Below, in pieces: positions 15,436 through 23,594 of a stretch of DNA of 64,000 nt. Source of the DNA: Flavisericum labens (GTDB lineage Bacteria > Bacteroidota > Bacteroidia > Flavobacteriales > Flavobacteriaceae); NCBI RefSeq assembly GCF_045446075.1, contig NZ_JBJJBQ010000009.1, positions 62,001 through 126,000 of the forward strand, written 5' to 3'. The notes below the pieces were generated by a model. The model was not told the origin of the DNA and ran no database searches. It saw only the letters and a program-made list of their open reading frames with translations. How positions within the stretch are numbered: position 1 is the first letter of the stretch; each line of letters opens with the position of its first letter. A program made the translations under genes and the position numbers.

Positions 15436-17286
15436 ATGAGAGATATAAAAAAAATAGTGATGCTCGTAGTAGCTTTGTTATTAGCCCATGCAGGATGGTC
15501 TCAAAAAACAGCACCAGACTACCAATATGCTTTTGATGGACAGGTAAAATGGCTAATACTACACGAATCTGGTACTCTATTAGCATCGACAGGGGAAGCA
15601 TTAACTGGGATCAGGCCGAATAGCCATGAAGTTTCCTTCAAACTAGAGCGACTTAAACGGGTTAAGGAGGAACACTTAGAGTTTGTTCCGAATACCCCAT
15701 ACGTAATTATCAAACCTCGAGGCATTTTCATGCACACAGTAGTGGTAGATGTGGTTAAGGGTAAAATTGTATTCGATTCAAAAGCTGAAAATTGGCAAAA
15801 CGGAGTTTCAAGCAGGCATTTTTTGGGCCCTGAAATGATGTTTGTAGTCAATGGAATGCATAAGGAAGAAGGAAATAAGTATACTGCAGGGGTTGGTCTG
15901 TATGATTTGAAAACAGGTAAGCTTGTAAATATTTTTGAGCGGAAACCTACAAACCCAATGATAGGACAACCTGATATTATGGGTGATAATATTATTATAC
16001 CGGGAATGAAAAATGTGGAATGTTATTCAATAAGCTCGGCTGTAGTAAGATGGACGGCAGACATTAAAAATGCAACAAGTATTGTTACCAATGAAGATTC
16101 AAAGGAGGTTTATGCATTCCGATCAAAAGGTGATAACACGGTTGTTTATAAAATTAATTCTGATACAGGTGCATCATTGTGGTCAGAAGGCAATAAAATA
16201 AAAGGTGTTATTTCAACCGTAGAGTTTACCGAACACGGATTGGCAATCGTAACTAATATTTTGAGTGGTGGGAGTAAACTGATGAGTAAACTAAAAGGAT
16301 CGGGAACCTCAAAAGTCTATCTTTTAGATTTGAATTCAGGTGCCGATTTATGGGATAAGTCGCCTAAAACGAAAGGCATTATCAGTCACTTTTATATTGA
16401 GGATGATGGTATTCTTTTCGGAGTTTCTGACGGAGGGATAAATAAAATGGGTTTTGATGGTACTCCACGGTGGAAAAAACCTTTAAAAACAGGTCCTAGT
16501 ATACAAATTATGGCAACAGTTCCCAAAGGACTTCTTTATATATCTGAAACAGATGCCGATATTATAGATATGGCAACTGGAGAGTCGGTTTTTGGTAAAC
16601 CTATTAAATATAAGCGTTCTGTAGCAGTAGCTTCAGCGTATGACAAATCTAGAAATCGATTTCTCATTACTTGTAAAGATGGCGTTTATGAAGTAGATGG
16701 CAATAGTGGCGCTTATGATTTGATAGCCAATGATACAAATTTTGAAGGTAAAGAAGACCCAACAAATATTGAGGTCAGGGATGAAGGTATCTTGCTAACT
16801 TCTTCGCAGAATATGGAAATGTTAGAATTTCAAGGCAATTCAAATTGGCATGTTTACCACCGCGCACCTGGCAAAAGCGCATTCGGGCTTGCTGTTGTAG
16901 GTGTGTTAACCTTAGCATCTGCTACTGCATCCATATCGCATTCAGCGTCTGCTGGGTACATGAAAGGAGCAGGAGTCCCATCTTACAATAGCACGGTTCA
17001 ATACCATGAACAACAGGCAGAAAGCTGGGCAAATGTTACAGATGCGGGATTTCAAGAAATGGCAAAACGTTTTAAAGCAACCAAGGCAACAGCCAATTCA
17101 GCTTTTATTTTAACTAAAGTAGATGAAGGAGTAGCCTTGATTAAAGTTGATAAAGACTCAGGAGAAACATTAAGTGAAGTTGTAATTAATGATAAAAACC
17201 CTATGTATGAGGTTGACGATATTGCAGGATTTCTTTATTACAAGGACAAAGGAAACAACATAAGTGCTTTCGATTTAAACAACTAA
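15436..17286 (+). CDS. Exported PQQ-like beta-propeller repeat protein
   Basis: A 616-residue protein with a signal peptide (about 1-22). The body consists of recurrent beta-propeller blades of the PQQ/BamB type, shown by repeated phrases such as YDLKTGKLVN, LDLNSGADLWDK, KINSDTGASLW and VDGNSGAYDL. A short Ala/Ser-rich hydrophobic stretch (about 484-502) interrupts the last third. Such propellers usually serve as protein-binding scaffolds; no enzyme active site can be seen. It is monocistronic and followed by a terminator hairpin at 17434. Confidence 0.75.
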   Translation: MRDIKKIVMLVVALLLAHAGWSQKTAPDYQYAFDGQVKWLILHESGTLLASTGEALTGIRPNSHEVSFKLERLKRVKEEHLEFVPNTPYVIIKPRGIFMHTVVVDVVKGKIVFDSKAENWQNGVSSRHFLGPEMMFVVNGMHKEEGNKYTAGVGLYDLKTGKLVNIFERKPTNPMIGQPDIMGDNIIIPGMKNVECYSISSAVVRWTADIKNATSIVTNEDSKEVYAFRSKGDNTVVYKINSDTGASLWSEGNKIKGVISTVEFTEHGLAIVTNILSGGSKLMSKLKGSGTSKVYLLDLNSGADLWDKSPKTKGIISHFYIEDDGILFGVSDGGINKMGFDGTPRWKKPLKTGPSIQIMATVPKGLLYISETDADIIDMATGESVFGKPIKYKRSVAVASAYDKSRNRFLITCKDGVYEVDGNSGAYDLIANDTNFEGKEDPTNIEVRDEGILLTSSQNMEMLEFQGNSNWHVYHRAPGKSAFGLAVVGVLTLASATASISHSASAGYMKGAGVPSYNSTVQYHEQQAESWANVTDAGFQEMAKRFKATKATANSAFILTKVDEGVALIKVDKDSGETLSEVVINDKNPMYEVDDIAGFLYYKDKGNNISAFDLNN

Positions 17287-17433
17287 ATCTTGTTGTCGAT
17301 ATTTTTTATGATTAAGTGTAATATTGACACTATTACGCTTAACCTTTTATTATAACATTTTGTCGAAAAATTAGTTGATATTCAATATATTAAGTTAAAT
17401 TTATTACGCTATTAATCAGTTCATATCAAAAGG

Positions 17434-17480
17434 CATCAATTTTTAAAAATGGCAAACCATTTTTAAAATTGGTGTTTTTT
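17434..17480 (+). terminator. Intrinsic terminator after the propeller protein gene
   Basis: CATCAATTTTTAAAAATGG and CCATTTTTAAAATTGGTG form a stem of about 17 pairs with one bulge and a CAAA loop, followed by seven T. Confidence 0.8.
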
Positions 17481-17647
17481 TGTTGTGAAATATTTGTTCT
17501 TGATAATACCGCTTGTAGACCCGAAATTACTAGTATCGATATGATTTTTCAAAGTTTTAAATAGAACTTAATAATCTCTTAACTTTAAGATAAAACTTAT
17601 TTAGGACAAATAGAATAATTTTACATCGTACAAAAAAAATAGTTTTT

Positions 17648-17692
17648 ACATTAGTTAGACTTCTTATGTCGAAGGAAACTAATGTTTTTTTT
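17648..17692 (+). terminator. Orphan intrinsic terminator
   Basis: ACATTAGTT (17648-17656) pairs with AACTAATGT (17677-17685); an inner CTTC/GAAG stem closes the loop, and seven more T follow. No gene ends just before it. Confidence 0.75.
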
Positions 17693-17765
17693 GCTTCATA
17701 TTTAAGGTTTAAATTGCTCTTCTAATAAGTAGAGTTTCTTTCTAAATTATTCATAACTTAGCTTT

Positions 17766-18380
17766 ATGAGAAAAATTCTGTTTGGCGTTTTTATCACTTT
17801 AGTGGTCCTTTTTACTTTTAAGTATTGTGATGAAAAACGAGAAGACAAGTTAGTACTTCGTGAAAATTCAGCACTTATTCAAGAACAAGTAAAAAATGTG
17901 GGTAAACTTATAGTTACCGAAGGCCATTTTAGTGAAGTATTCAATTATAAGAATTCAAAGGATATTTTTAGCGATTATTTTACTGTTGAAAAGAAAGCTT
18001 TGGTGATTGTTAATGCCGACGTTACCATAGCCTACGATTTAAGTAAAATTGAGTTTGAAATAGATGAAGACACCAAAACGTTAACTATTTTGAGCATTCC
18101 TGATGAAGAAATTAAGATTAGTCCCGATTTTGAATATTATGACATTCAAGCCGATTTTTTAAATCCTTTTGAAGCCAAAGATTATAATGACATAAAAAAT
18201 ATTGTTAAGGTTTCATTGAATAAAAAAATTGCAGCTTCCGACTTAAAGAAGAATGCCAAAAACAGACTGATAAGTGAACTTTCTAAATTCTATATTCTCA
18301 CCAATTCTTTGGGGTGGACTATGCAATACCATCAAACGCCTATCTCCACGCCCGAAATGCTTGAAAGTATAGAGCTATAA
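17766..18380 (+). CDS. DUF4230 family protein
   Basis: A 204-residue protein with one N-terminal hydrophobic helix (about 3-20) and the rest a soluble alpha/beta domain. It matches the DUF4230 pattern: a segment like GKLIVTEGHFSEVF, then TVEKKALVIVNADVTIAYDL and a late helical region with NAKNRLISEL. The helix makes it a membrane-anchored or exported protein. The function of DUF4230 is unknown. Its last six bases overlap the 3' end of the convergent rhodanese gene. Confidence 0.82.
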   Translation: MRKILFGVFITLVVLFTFKYCDEKREDKLVLRENSALIQEQVKNVGKLIVTEGHFSEVFNYKNSKDIFSDYFTVEKKALVIVNADVTIAYDLSKIEFEIDEDTKTLTILSIPDEEIKISPDFEYYDIQADFLNPFEAKDYNDIKNIVKVSLNKKIAASDLKKNAKNRLISELSKFYILTNSLGWTMQYHQTPISTPEMLESIEL

Positions 18381-18680
18381 TTTACTTTTCAGGCTAATCC
18401 ATCCGCCACCGTTTGTTGCATCAATATTATTCAGGTTTAAAAATTTGGCAGCTTTAGCCGATCTCACACCACTTTGGCAACAAACAATCACGGGTTTGTT
18501 GAGTCGTTTAATTTTATCAACCTTTTCGGTTAAATTATCCAGAGGGACGTGCATAGCCCCCTCAATATGTCCAGCATCCCATTCTTTTTTGGACCTAACA
18601 TCTAAAATTAAGGCACCTTTGTCTAAATAGCGTTGTACCTGTCGTTTTTTCGAACCCAAAATAAAATCTAAAAATCCCAT
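18375..18680 (-). CDS. Single-domain rhodanese
   Basis: A 101-residue rhodanese-fold protein. The active-site loop is CCQSGVRS with the catalytic Cys68; ILDVRSKKEWDAGHIEGA near 25-42 is the usual CDC25/rhodanese N-terminal motif. No signal peptide is evident, so a cytoplasmic sulfurtransferase that moves sulfane sulfur is likely. It is convergent with the DUF4230 gene (6-bp overlap of 3' ends) and divergent from the enoyl-CoA hydratase gene. The true sulfur acceptor is not known. Confidence 0.92.
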   Translation of the reverse strand: MGFLDFILGSKKRQVQRYLDKGALILDVRSKKEWDAGHIEGAMHVPLDNLTEKVDKIKRLNKPVIVCCQSGVRSAKAAKFLNLNNIDATNGGGWISLKSKL

Positions 18681-18766
18681 AATTTGTACTTTTTTTAAAA
18701 CTAGCTAAATATTATTACAAAATGAAATTTGTATATTCAACTTTTAAATAAATTGCTGTTAAAAAT

Positions 18767-19519
18767 ATGGAAAACCCATACGTTACCCTAAAAATTGAAA
18801 ACAATGTTGGTTATATTGAATTCTTCCATCCCAATAAAAATTCGATGCCCAGTGAAGTTTTGAACGAATTGGAACAATCCATAGTTAGCGCGGGAAGCAA
18901 TGATGAAATTAGAGTCATTGTTTTAAAAAGCGGTGGTGATAGAACATTTTGTGCTGGAGCAAGTTTTAAAGAACTTATTTTGATTGAAGACGCCGAAACA
19001 GGCAAAGACTTTTTTATGGGTTTTGCAAACGTTTTAAACGCTATGCGGAATTGCCCAAAGCTAATTGTCGGCCGTGTGCAAGGAAAAGCTGTTGGAGGAG
19101 GTGTTGGTTTGGCAGCAGCAACAGATTATTGTTTGGCCACAAAATACGCATCCATTAAGTTGAGTGAATTAACCATTGGTATTGGTCCTTTTGTTATTGA
19201 ACCTGTAGTTTCAAGAAAAATTGGAAGTGCTTGCTTGTCGCAAATGACTATAAATGCCGAAACGTTTTTTTCTGCTGACTTCGGAAGGGAAAAAGGATTG
19301 TTTGGTGAGGTGTTTGATACTACTGAAGCCTTAGACGAAGCCGTTAAAAGTTTAGCCGAAAAATTGGCGACTTATAATCCTGATGCTCTCAAAGAAATGA
19401 AAATAGTGTTTTGGAAAGGCACCGAAAATTGGAGCACACTGTTGCCCGAAAGAGCTGAAATTAGTGGTAAACTGGTGCTAAGTAAGTTTACCAAAAAAAC
19501 GCTAGAAAGGTTTAGGTAA
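18767..19519 (+). CDS. Enoyl-CoA hydratase/isomerase family protein
   Basis: A 250-residue crotonase-fold enzyme. The oxyanion-hole segments are visible as FCAGASFKEL (about 63-72) and GRVQGKAVGGGVGLAAATD (about 102-120). The usual hydratase glutamates are not both obvious in their normal positions, so isomerase or another crotonase activity is possible. A CoA-thioester substrate is expected. It stands next to, but convergent with, the aromatic amino acid hydroxylase gene, which might hint at phenylacetyl- or branched-chain catabolism; this link is weak. Confidence 0.85.
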   Translation: MENPYVTLKIENNVGYIEFFHPNKNSMPSEVLNELEQSIVSAGSNDEIRVIVLKSGGDRTFCAGASFKELILIEDAETGKDFFMGFANVLNAMRNCPKLIVGRVQGKAVGGGVGLAAATDYCLATKYASIKLSELTIGIGPFVIEPVVSRKIGSACLSQMTINAETFFSADFGREKGLFGEVFDTTEALDEAVKSLAEKLATYNPDALKEMKIVFWKGTENWSTLLPERAEISGKLVLSKFTKKTLERFR

Positions 19520-19539
19520 CATAGCACTATGGTTTAAAG

Positions 19540-21300
19540 CTATTGGCTAATAGTTGTATTCTGTGTAATCCCTAACCCATCATCAATTAAGTGCCCCACT
19601 TCAGGTCTATTTTGTTTAATCAGCTCCAAGTGCTTTAAAATACTGGCACATAATTTTTTTTCACCGCCCTTAAAGGCCAACTCATAAAGTTCAACGGGCA
19701 GCAACCAATCGTTTGGGTGTTTTTCAATAAGTTGCTCCAAAACTTTGGTCCTGGAAATGGTTTGGTTTTTTTCTTCTCTGTAATCTTTAACCTGTTGGTA
19801 CAGGAGTTCAAGCTCGATACGTTCCTTTGATTTTTTTAAATGAATGGTTTCCGAAGAAGTTTGGTGCGTTATCAAATCAAAACTATTTTGGTCCGCTGGA
19901 CCAGAAAATGCAGAAACTACTTCTTTGCCAATAGCCATATTGTAAACACCCCATTCGGGCTTAAATAAAATTGTGTCGTGGTGTATAACCGTGCAGTTTT
20001 TAAAGCTTATTAATATGATTTTTCCTTGAAGATTACGTTTGCCGGTAATAATTTCACCCGATACTGTTATGCCTCCGTCAAATTCTAAGTTAACTGTTTC
20101 TTCTTCATAAATATTGTAAGCACTCAAATCTCTTGGGCTCATGTCTTCAATGGCTAAATTAATGCCTTTAAGTTTTCCAATGGGAAACCCAAACCCTTTT
20201 TTATGGGTATCTGTGCCGTGACCAACCAGTTCTTTTTCTCGGTAAGAAAGTGCTGTTTTCTCATATGTTTGAACATAAATGGGATTTCCTTCATGCTCAA
20301 TAACTTTTTGAAAAACACTTGATATTTGTAGACCTGTACTTAACTCAATAGTCCCCAAAGCTTCAGATTCAATAAGTTTGGTAACCCCCATTAGTCCACC
20401 TTTGCGTAGCGCCATGGTGTTGGCAAATTCTTCTAAAACCAAGCTTAAATGTGCAAAATCTGGCGTAACGTATAGCTGTGGCTGTGGTTTGGTAATATCA
20501 AAATCTTGGTAAGCGGCTTCAATAGTATACCGTTGTTTCTTTACTTCATCTGTTAGACACCAAGCACTTTCTCCAATGGAAGAAAGCAATCCGGCACCAT
20601 AAATTTTAGGGTTTGCAATTGTGCCAATCAGACCGTATTCTACCGTCCACCAATGTAGGTTTCTTATCAAAGCCATTTCACTGGGTTTGCCCATGTTTTT
20701 TTGAAGGTCTTCTACTTTTTTTTCCGCCGAAGTGGTATCCTCATCTTTCGTATTTGGAGCTTCTTTTATAATGGACAAGTGCCGTACGGCCTCGTAAAGT
20801 TCATAATCTTTAGCCGACGAAATGGCTTTGCAGCCAATTTCTCCAAAGCGCCTTAAATATTCGGCATACTCTGGGTTTGCGATAATGGGGGCGTGGCCAG
20901 CACCTTCGTGTATAATGTCTGGAGCAGGCGTATATTCAATATGCTCCAATTGCCTGATGTCGCTGGCGATAACCAAGACATTATAAGCCTGAAATTCCAT
21001 AAAGGCATTTGGAGGAATAAAACCGTCAACAGCCACAGCAGCCCAGCCAATATCTTTTAAAATACGATTCATGCCATACATGTTAGGAATGCTGTTAACA
21101 GAAATACCTGTTTGTTTGAGCCCTTCAACATAAGACTTATGTGCAACCTGACTTAAAAAATTGACATTTTTCCGCATCACGTAGCGCCAAACCGCTTGAT
21201 CTATAGCAGAATATTGCTCATAATTTTGAGGTTTTATAAACTGTTTTAAGTGTTCGGGCAAACGTTTTAAAATAGGATTGGGTTCTATATTATTGGACAT
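19540..21300 (-). CDS. Aromatic amino acid hydroxylase (phenylalanine 4-monooxygenase type) with long C-terminal extension
   Basis: Non-haem iron, pterin-dependent hydroxylase expected to turn phenylalanine into tyrosine. The iron ligands are seen in PDIIHEGAGHAP (His131, His136) and the Glu of WWTVEYGLIG. The catalytic region fills about the first 330 residues; a further 250 or so residues have no match I recognise and end in helical repeats. Bacterial phenylalanine hydroxylases are usually under 300 residues, so this is the long Bacteroidetes form of 586 residues. I start it at ATG 21300; a GTG two codons earlier is possible. Confidence 0.9.
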   Translation of the reverse strand: MSNNIEPNPILKRLPEHLKQFIKPQNYEQYSAIDQAVWRYVMRKNVNFLSQVAHKSYVEGLKQTGISVNSIPNMYGMNRILKDIGWAAVAVDGFIPPNAFMEFQAYNVLVIASDIRQLEHIEYTPAPDIIHEGAGHAPIIANPEYAEYLRRFGEIGCKAISSAKDYELYEAVRHLSIIKEAPNTKDEDTTSAEKKVEDLQKNMGKPSEMALIRNLHWWTVEYGLIGTIANPKIYGAGLLSSIGESAWCLTDEVKKQRYTIEAAYQDFDITKPQPQLYVTPDFAHLSLVLEEFANTMALRKGGLMGVTKLIESEALGTIELSTGLQISSVFQKVIEHEGNPIYVQTYEKTALSYREKELVGHGTDTHKKGFGFPIGKLKGINLAIEDMSPRDLSAYNIYEEETVNLEFDGGITVSGEIITGKRNLQGKIILISFKNCTVIHHDTILFKPEWGVYNMAIGKEVVSAFSGPADQNSFDLITHQTSSETIHLKKSKERIELELLYQQVKDYREEKNQTISRTKVLEQLIEKHPNDWLLPVELYELAFKGGEKKLCASILKHLELIKQNRPEVGHLIDDGLGITQNTTISQ

Positions 21301-21420
21301 AAACACATTTTTATCGACTTACATAAAAATACGAAATATTATAAGGAATTAATTTTTGCAAGGAGTTATTACTAAAGATTGTAATATAATGTCCTTTAAC
21401 CTTACAAGTAATGCTAAATA

Positions 21421-21453
21421 AAAAAAAGGCAACTCACTGAGTTGCCTTTTTTT
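21421..21453. terminator. Bidirectional intrinsic terminator after the DUF4136 gene
   Basis: AAAAAAAGGCAACTC (21421-21435), loop ACT, GAGTTGCCTTTTTTT (21439-21453). Both strands give a T-run; on the minus strand it ends the lipoprotein gene 7 bp after its stop. Confidence 0.88.
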
Positions 21454-21459
21454 TATTTA

Positions 21460-22026
21460 TTATTCTTTTGCTTCTGGCGGATATTTCTGCATAATTTCAG
21501 AAACAAACTCCTTTATACGTTCTTCTTTTTTATCCATGTTTTTACTTAGGTAACCTGTGCCCATGCCTTGCCAAACCAGTTCCTTCTTGTCGGCATCAAT
21601 AAGGTCTATATAAAGTGTGCCTTGGGTACTTACCGATGTGCTTGGTTGGTTCCAGCCCCATCCCCATCCGGGTCCATAGCCGCCCCAAGGACCCCATCCG
21701 CCCCATCCCCAGGCACCGTATCCCCATGCGTTGTTATAAACATCAACACGCTGTTGGGATTTGGTAAAAAGACTAACTAATAAATCGGGATCATCAGATT
21801 TTGTAAAGCCTTTGGTTAAAAGTTCGGCTTCGATGGCGCGTAGTATTCTACGTTTGTCTAAATCACTTATTTCGGCTTTATCTATACCAGTTTTAAAAAA
21901 AGCGAAGGTCTTATAATCGGTAAACGTTGCTTTTCTGTCGTAATCCGCAGCTACTCTTATCGAACTGCATGAACTAATTACAATAAGCAAGGCCAAAAGG
22001 GGTATGGTTTTTAGTAATGTTTTCAT
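21460..22026 (-). CDS. DUF4136 lipoprotein
   Basis: A 188-residue lipoprotein with lipobox ISSC (Cys20). The DUF4136 domain is recognised from VAADYDRKATFTDYKTFAFF near 25-44, DLLVSLFTKSQQRVDVY and the closing GTLYIDLIDADKKELVW. A Gly/Trp/Pro-rich insert (about 98-129) sits between these halves, probably a surface loop. DUF4136 proteins are small outer-membrane lipoproteins of unknown function. It is a single gene with its own terminator. Confidence 0.88.
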   Translation of the reverse strand: MKTLLKTIPLLALLIVISSCSSIRVAADYDRKATFTDYKTFAFFKTGIDKAEISDLDKRRILRAIEAELLTKGFTKSDDPDLLVSLFTKSQQRVDVYNNAWGYGAWGWGGWGPWGGYGPGWGWGWNQPSTSVSTQGTLYIDLIDADKKELVWQGMGTGYLSKNMDKKEERIKEFVSEIMQKYPPEAKE

Positions 22027-22137
22027 AGCACAATAAAATTTAAGGTTCTTAGATTGAATTATTTCTTAAAAAGCTGCTTTAGCATACTTTATTATATAGC
22101 ATCAATAATCATACCAAGGGCAGGCTTATATTTAGTG

Positions 22138-22302
22138 CTAATTTTTCATGGTATTTGTTTTATTGTCATAACCGTATGGGCAATGTCTGCATCCACTTTG
22201 GCAGCAATAGCCACGTTTTAAGTGGTATTGTTTTGTAAAACAACGGTAACCTTCGGGCGTTAAATAATAATCACCATCTTCAATCGGAACAATTTTTTTC
22301 AT
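22138..22302 (-). CDS. DUF5522 cysteine-rich small protein
   Basis: A 54-residue gene too short for usual ORF cut-offs. ATG is at 22302-22300 and TAG at 22140-22138. The peptide contains PEGYRCFTKQYHLKRGYCC followed by QSGCRHCPYGY, which is the conserved DUF5522 pattern. Cysteines at 21, 33, 34, 38 and 41 suggest a small metal site or zinc ribbon-like fold. Function is unknown. It lies alone between the DUF4136 lipoprotein gene and a divergent membrane protein gene. Confidence 0.85.
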   Translation of the reverse strand: MKKIVPIEDGDYYLTPEGYRCFTKQYHLKRGYCCQSGCRHCPYGYDNKTNTMKN

Positions 22303-22351
22303 TTCATACAAAGATAATGTAATTTGGATTGATTTTTGAAACGAGTAAAAC

Positions 22352-22681
22352 GTGATTTTTATTTCAAAATATTTAGTTCCACGAGGCTATACAGGAATAG
22401 CCATATTTCCTTTTGTGCTTTTACAATCAAAAGATTTAATAGATGACCGAGTTTTACTGAATCATGAAAAAATTCACTTAAATCAACAATTGGAACTATT
22501 GATTGTGCCGTTTTACATTATTTATTTTTTGGAGTTTATAATTCGCTTAATTCAATATAGGAATTGGAAAAAAGCTTACGGTAACTTGTCTTTCGAAAGA
22601 GAAGCCTATCGTAACGAAAGTCGATTAGATTATCTAGACGAACGACCATTTTGGGCATTTTTGAATTATCTTCGCAGTTGA
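22352..22681 (+). CDS. Small membrane protein with HExxH motif
   Basis: Unassigned 109-residue protein. Two hydrophobic segments (about 15-25 and 47-66) surround the motif NHEKIHLNQQ, in which His38-Glu39-Lys40-Ile41-His42 is an HExxH zinc-peptidase type sequence; FEREAY at 81-86 could offer a further Glu ligand, as in gluzincins. This makes a minimal membrane metallopeptidase or an anti-peptidase remnant conceivable, but the size is far below known families. Its TGA overlaps the ATG of the following PLP-enzyme gene (TGATG), so the pair is translationally coupled. Confidence 0.7.
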   Translation: MIFISKYLVPRGYTGIAIFPFVLLQSKDLIDDRVLLNHEKIHLNQQLELLIVPFYIIYFLEFIIRLIQYRNWKKAYGNLSFEREAYRNESRLDYLDERPFWAFLNYLRS

Positions 22682-23592
22682 TGGATTTCAAGCTTCAAAA
22701 TAGTATTAACCAAAAAGTGAAACTTCCCGAAGAATTGGGTGTTGAGTTGTTTGTAAAGCGCGAAGACCGCATTCACCCCTTTGTTTCAGGAAATAAATAC
22801 CGAAAGCTAAAATATAATTTAGTTGAAGCCAAAAATCAAGGTTCTGGGACCTTGTTGACATTTGGCGGTGCTTTTTCAAACCATATATCGGCGGTGGCTG
22901 CAGCAGGAAATAACCTTGGGTTTAAAACCATTGGTGTTATTCGTGGTGAGGAACTTCAAAATAAAATAGAAGAAAACCCGACGTTGGACTTTGCAAAGAA
23001 AAATGGCATGCAGCTTAAATTTGTATCGCGCGAAATTTATCGAGAAAAACATTCAGAAGCCTTTCAAAATATTTTAAAGGAAAGGTTGGGAGAGTTTTAT
23101 TTAATTCCAGAAGGTGGAACAAATGCTTTGGCTGTTAAGGGGTGCGAAGAAATTTTAAATGAACAGGATAAACAGGTTGATTACGTTTGTTGTGCCGTTG
23201 GTACAGGCGGGACAATTGCAGGACTTATTAATTGTTCAAAACCTAGTCAACAAGTTTTGGGTTTTCCCGCTTTAAAAGGTAACTTTTTACAACAAGATAT
23301 TAGTAAATTTGCAAACAAGAACAATTGGGGACTCATCAGCGAATACCATTTTGGGGGGTATGCCAAAATAAATGAAGATTTGATTACATTTATTAATCAA
23401 TTTAAGACCAATTATAGTATACCGCTAGACCCCGTTTATACGGGTAAAATGATGTTTGGTCTTTTGGATTTAATTGATAAAAACTATTTTCCAAAAGGTT
23501 CTAAAATATTAGCCATTCATACCGGAGGTTTACAAGGAATTGACGGAATGAATGCTGTGCTGAAAAAGAAAAAATTACCAATAATTATTTAA
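22681..23592 (+). CDS. PLP enzyme, ACC deaminase / D-cysteine desulfhydrase family
   Basis: Fold-type II PLP enzyme of 303 residues. Seen motifs: SGNKYRKLKYN with the PLP lysine near residue 38, GGAFSNHISA (Ser/Asn cofactor contacts), PEGGTNALA and GTGGTIAGL (phosphate-binding loop). The family covers 1-aminocyclopropane-1-carboxylate deaminase and D-cysteine desulfhydrase; D-cysteine or another D-amino acid is the more likely substrate in this phylum, but this cannot be told from sequence here. I start at ATG 22681, coupled to the upstream gene; the longer frame would need a TTG. Confidence 0.85.
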   Translation: MDFKLQNSINQKVKLPEELGVELFVKREDRIHPFVSGNKYRKLKYNLVEAKNQGSGTLLTFGGAFSNHISAVAAAGNNLGFKTIGVIRGEELQNKIEENPTLDFAKKNGMQLKFVSREIYREKHSEAFQNILKERLGEFYLIPEGGTNALAVKGCEEILNEQDKQVDYVCCAVGTGGTIAGLINCSKPSQQVLGFPALKGNFLQQDISKFANKNNWGLISEYHFGGYAKINEDLITFINQFKTNYSIPLDPVYTGKMMFGLLDLIDKNYFPKGSKILAIHTGGLQGIDGMNAVLKKKKLPIII

Positions 23593-23594
23593 TA

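Larger units (their letters stand above)
17287..17765. other. 479-bp intergenic region with two hairpin terminators
   Basis: No convincing ORF is found. The first hairpin (17434-17480) would end the propeller gene. A second, unrelated hairpin with a T-run lies at 17648-17692, 74 bp before the next gene, and has no obvious gene to terminate. Between them the sequence is AT-rich with no clear TTG/TAnnTTTG promoter pair. A short untranslated transcript ending at the second hairpin is possible but unproven. Confidence 0.5.

Noticed and set aside
21640..21735. GC-rich stretch as a foreign insertion
   Set aside because: It encodes the Trp/Gly/Pro-rich insert of the DUF4136 protein in frame; composition follows the amino acids.
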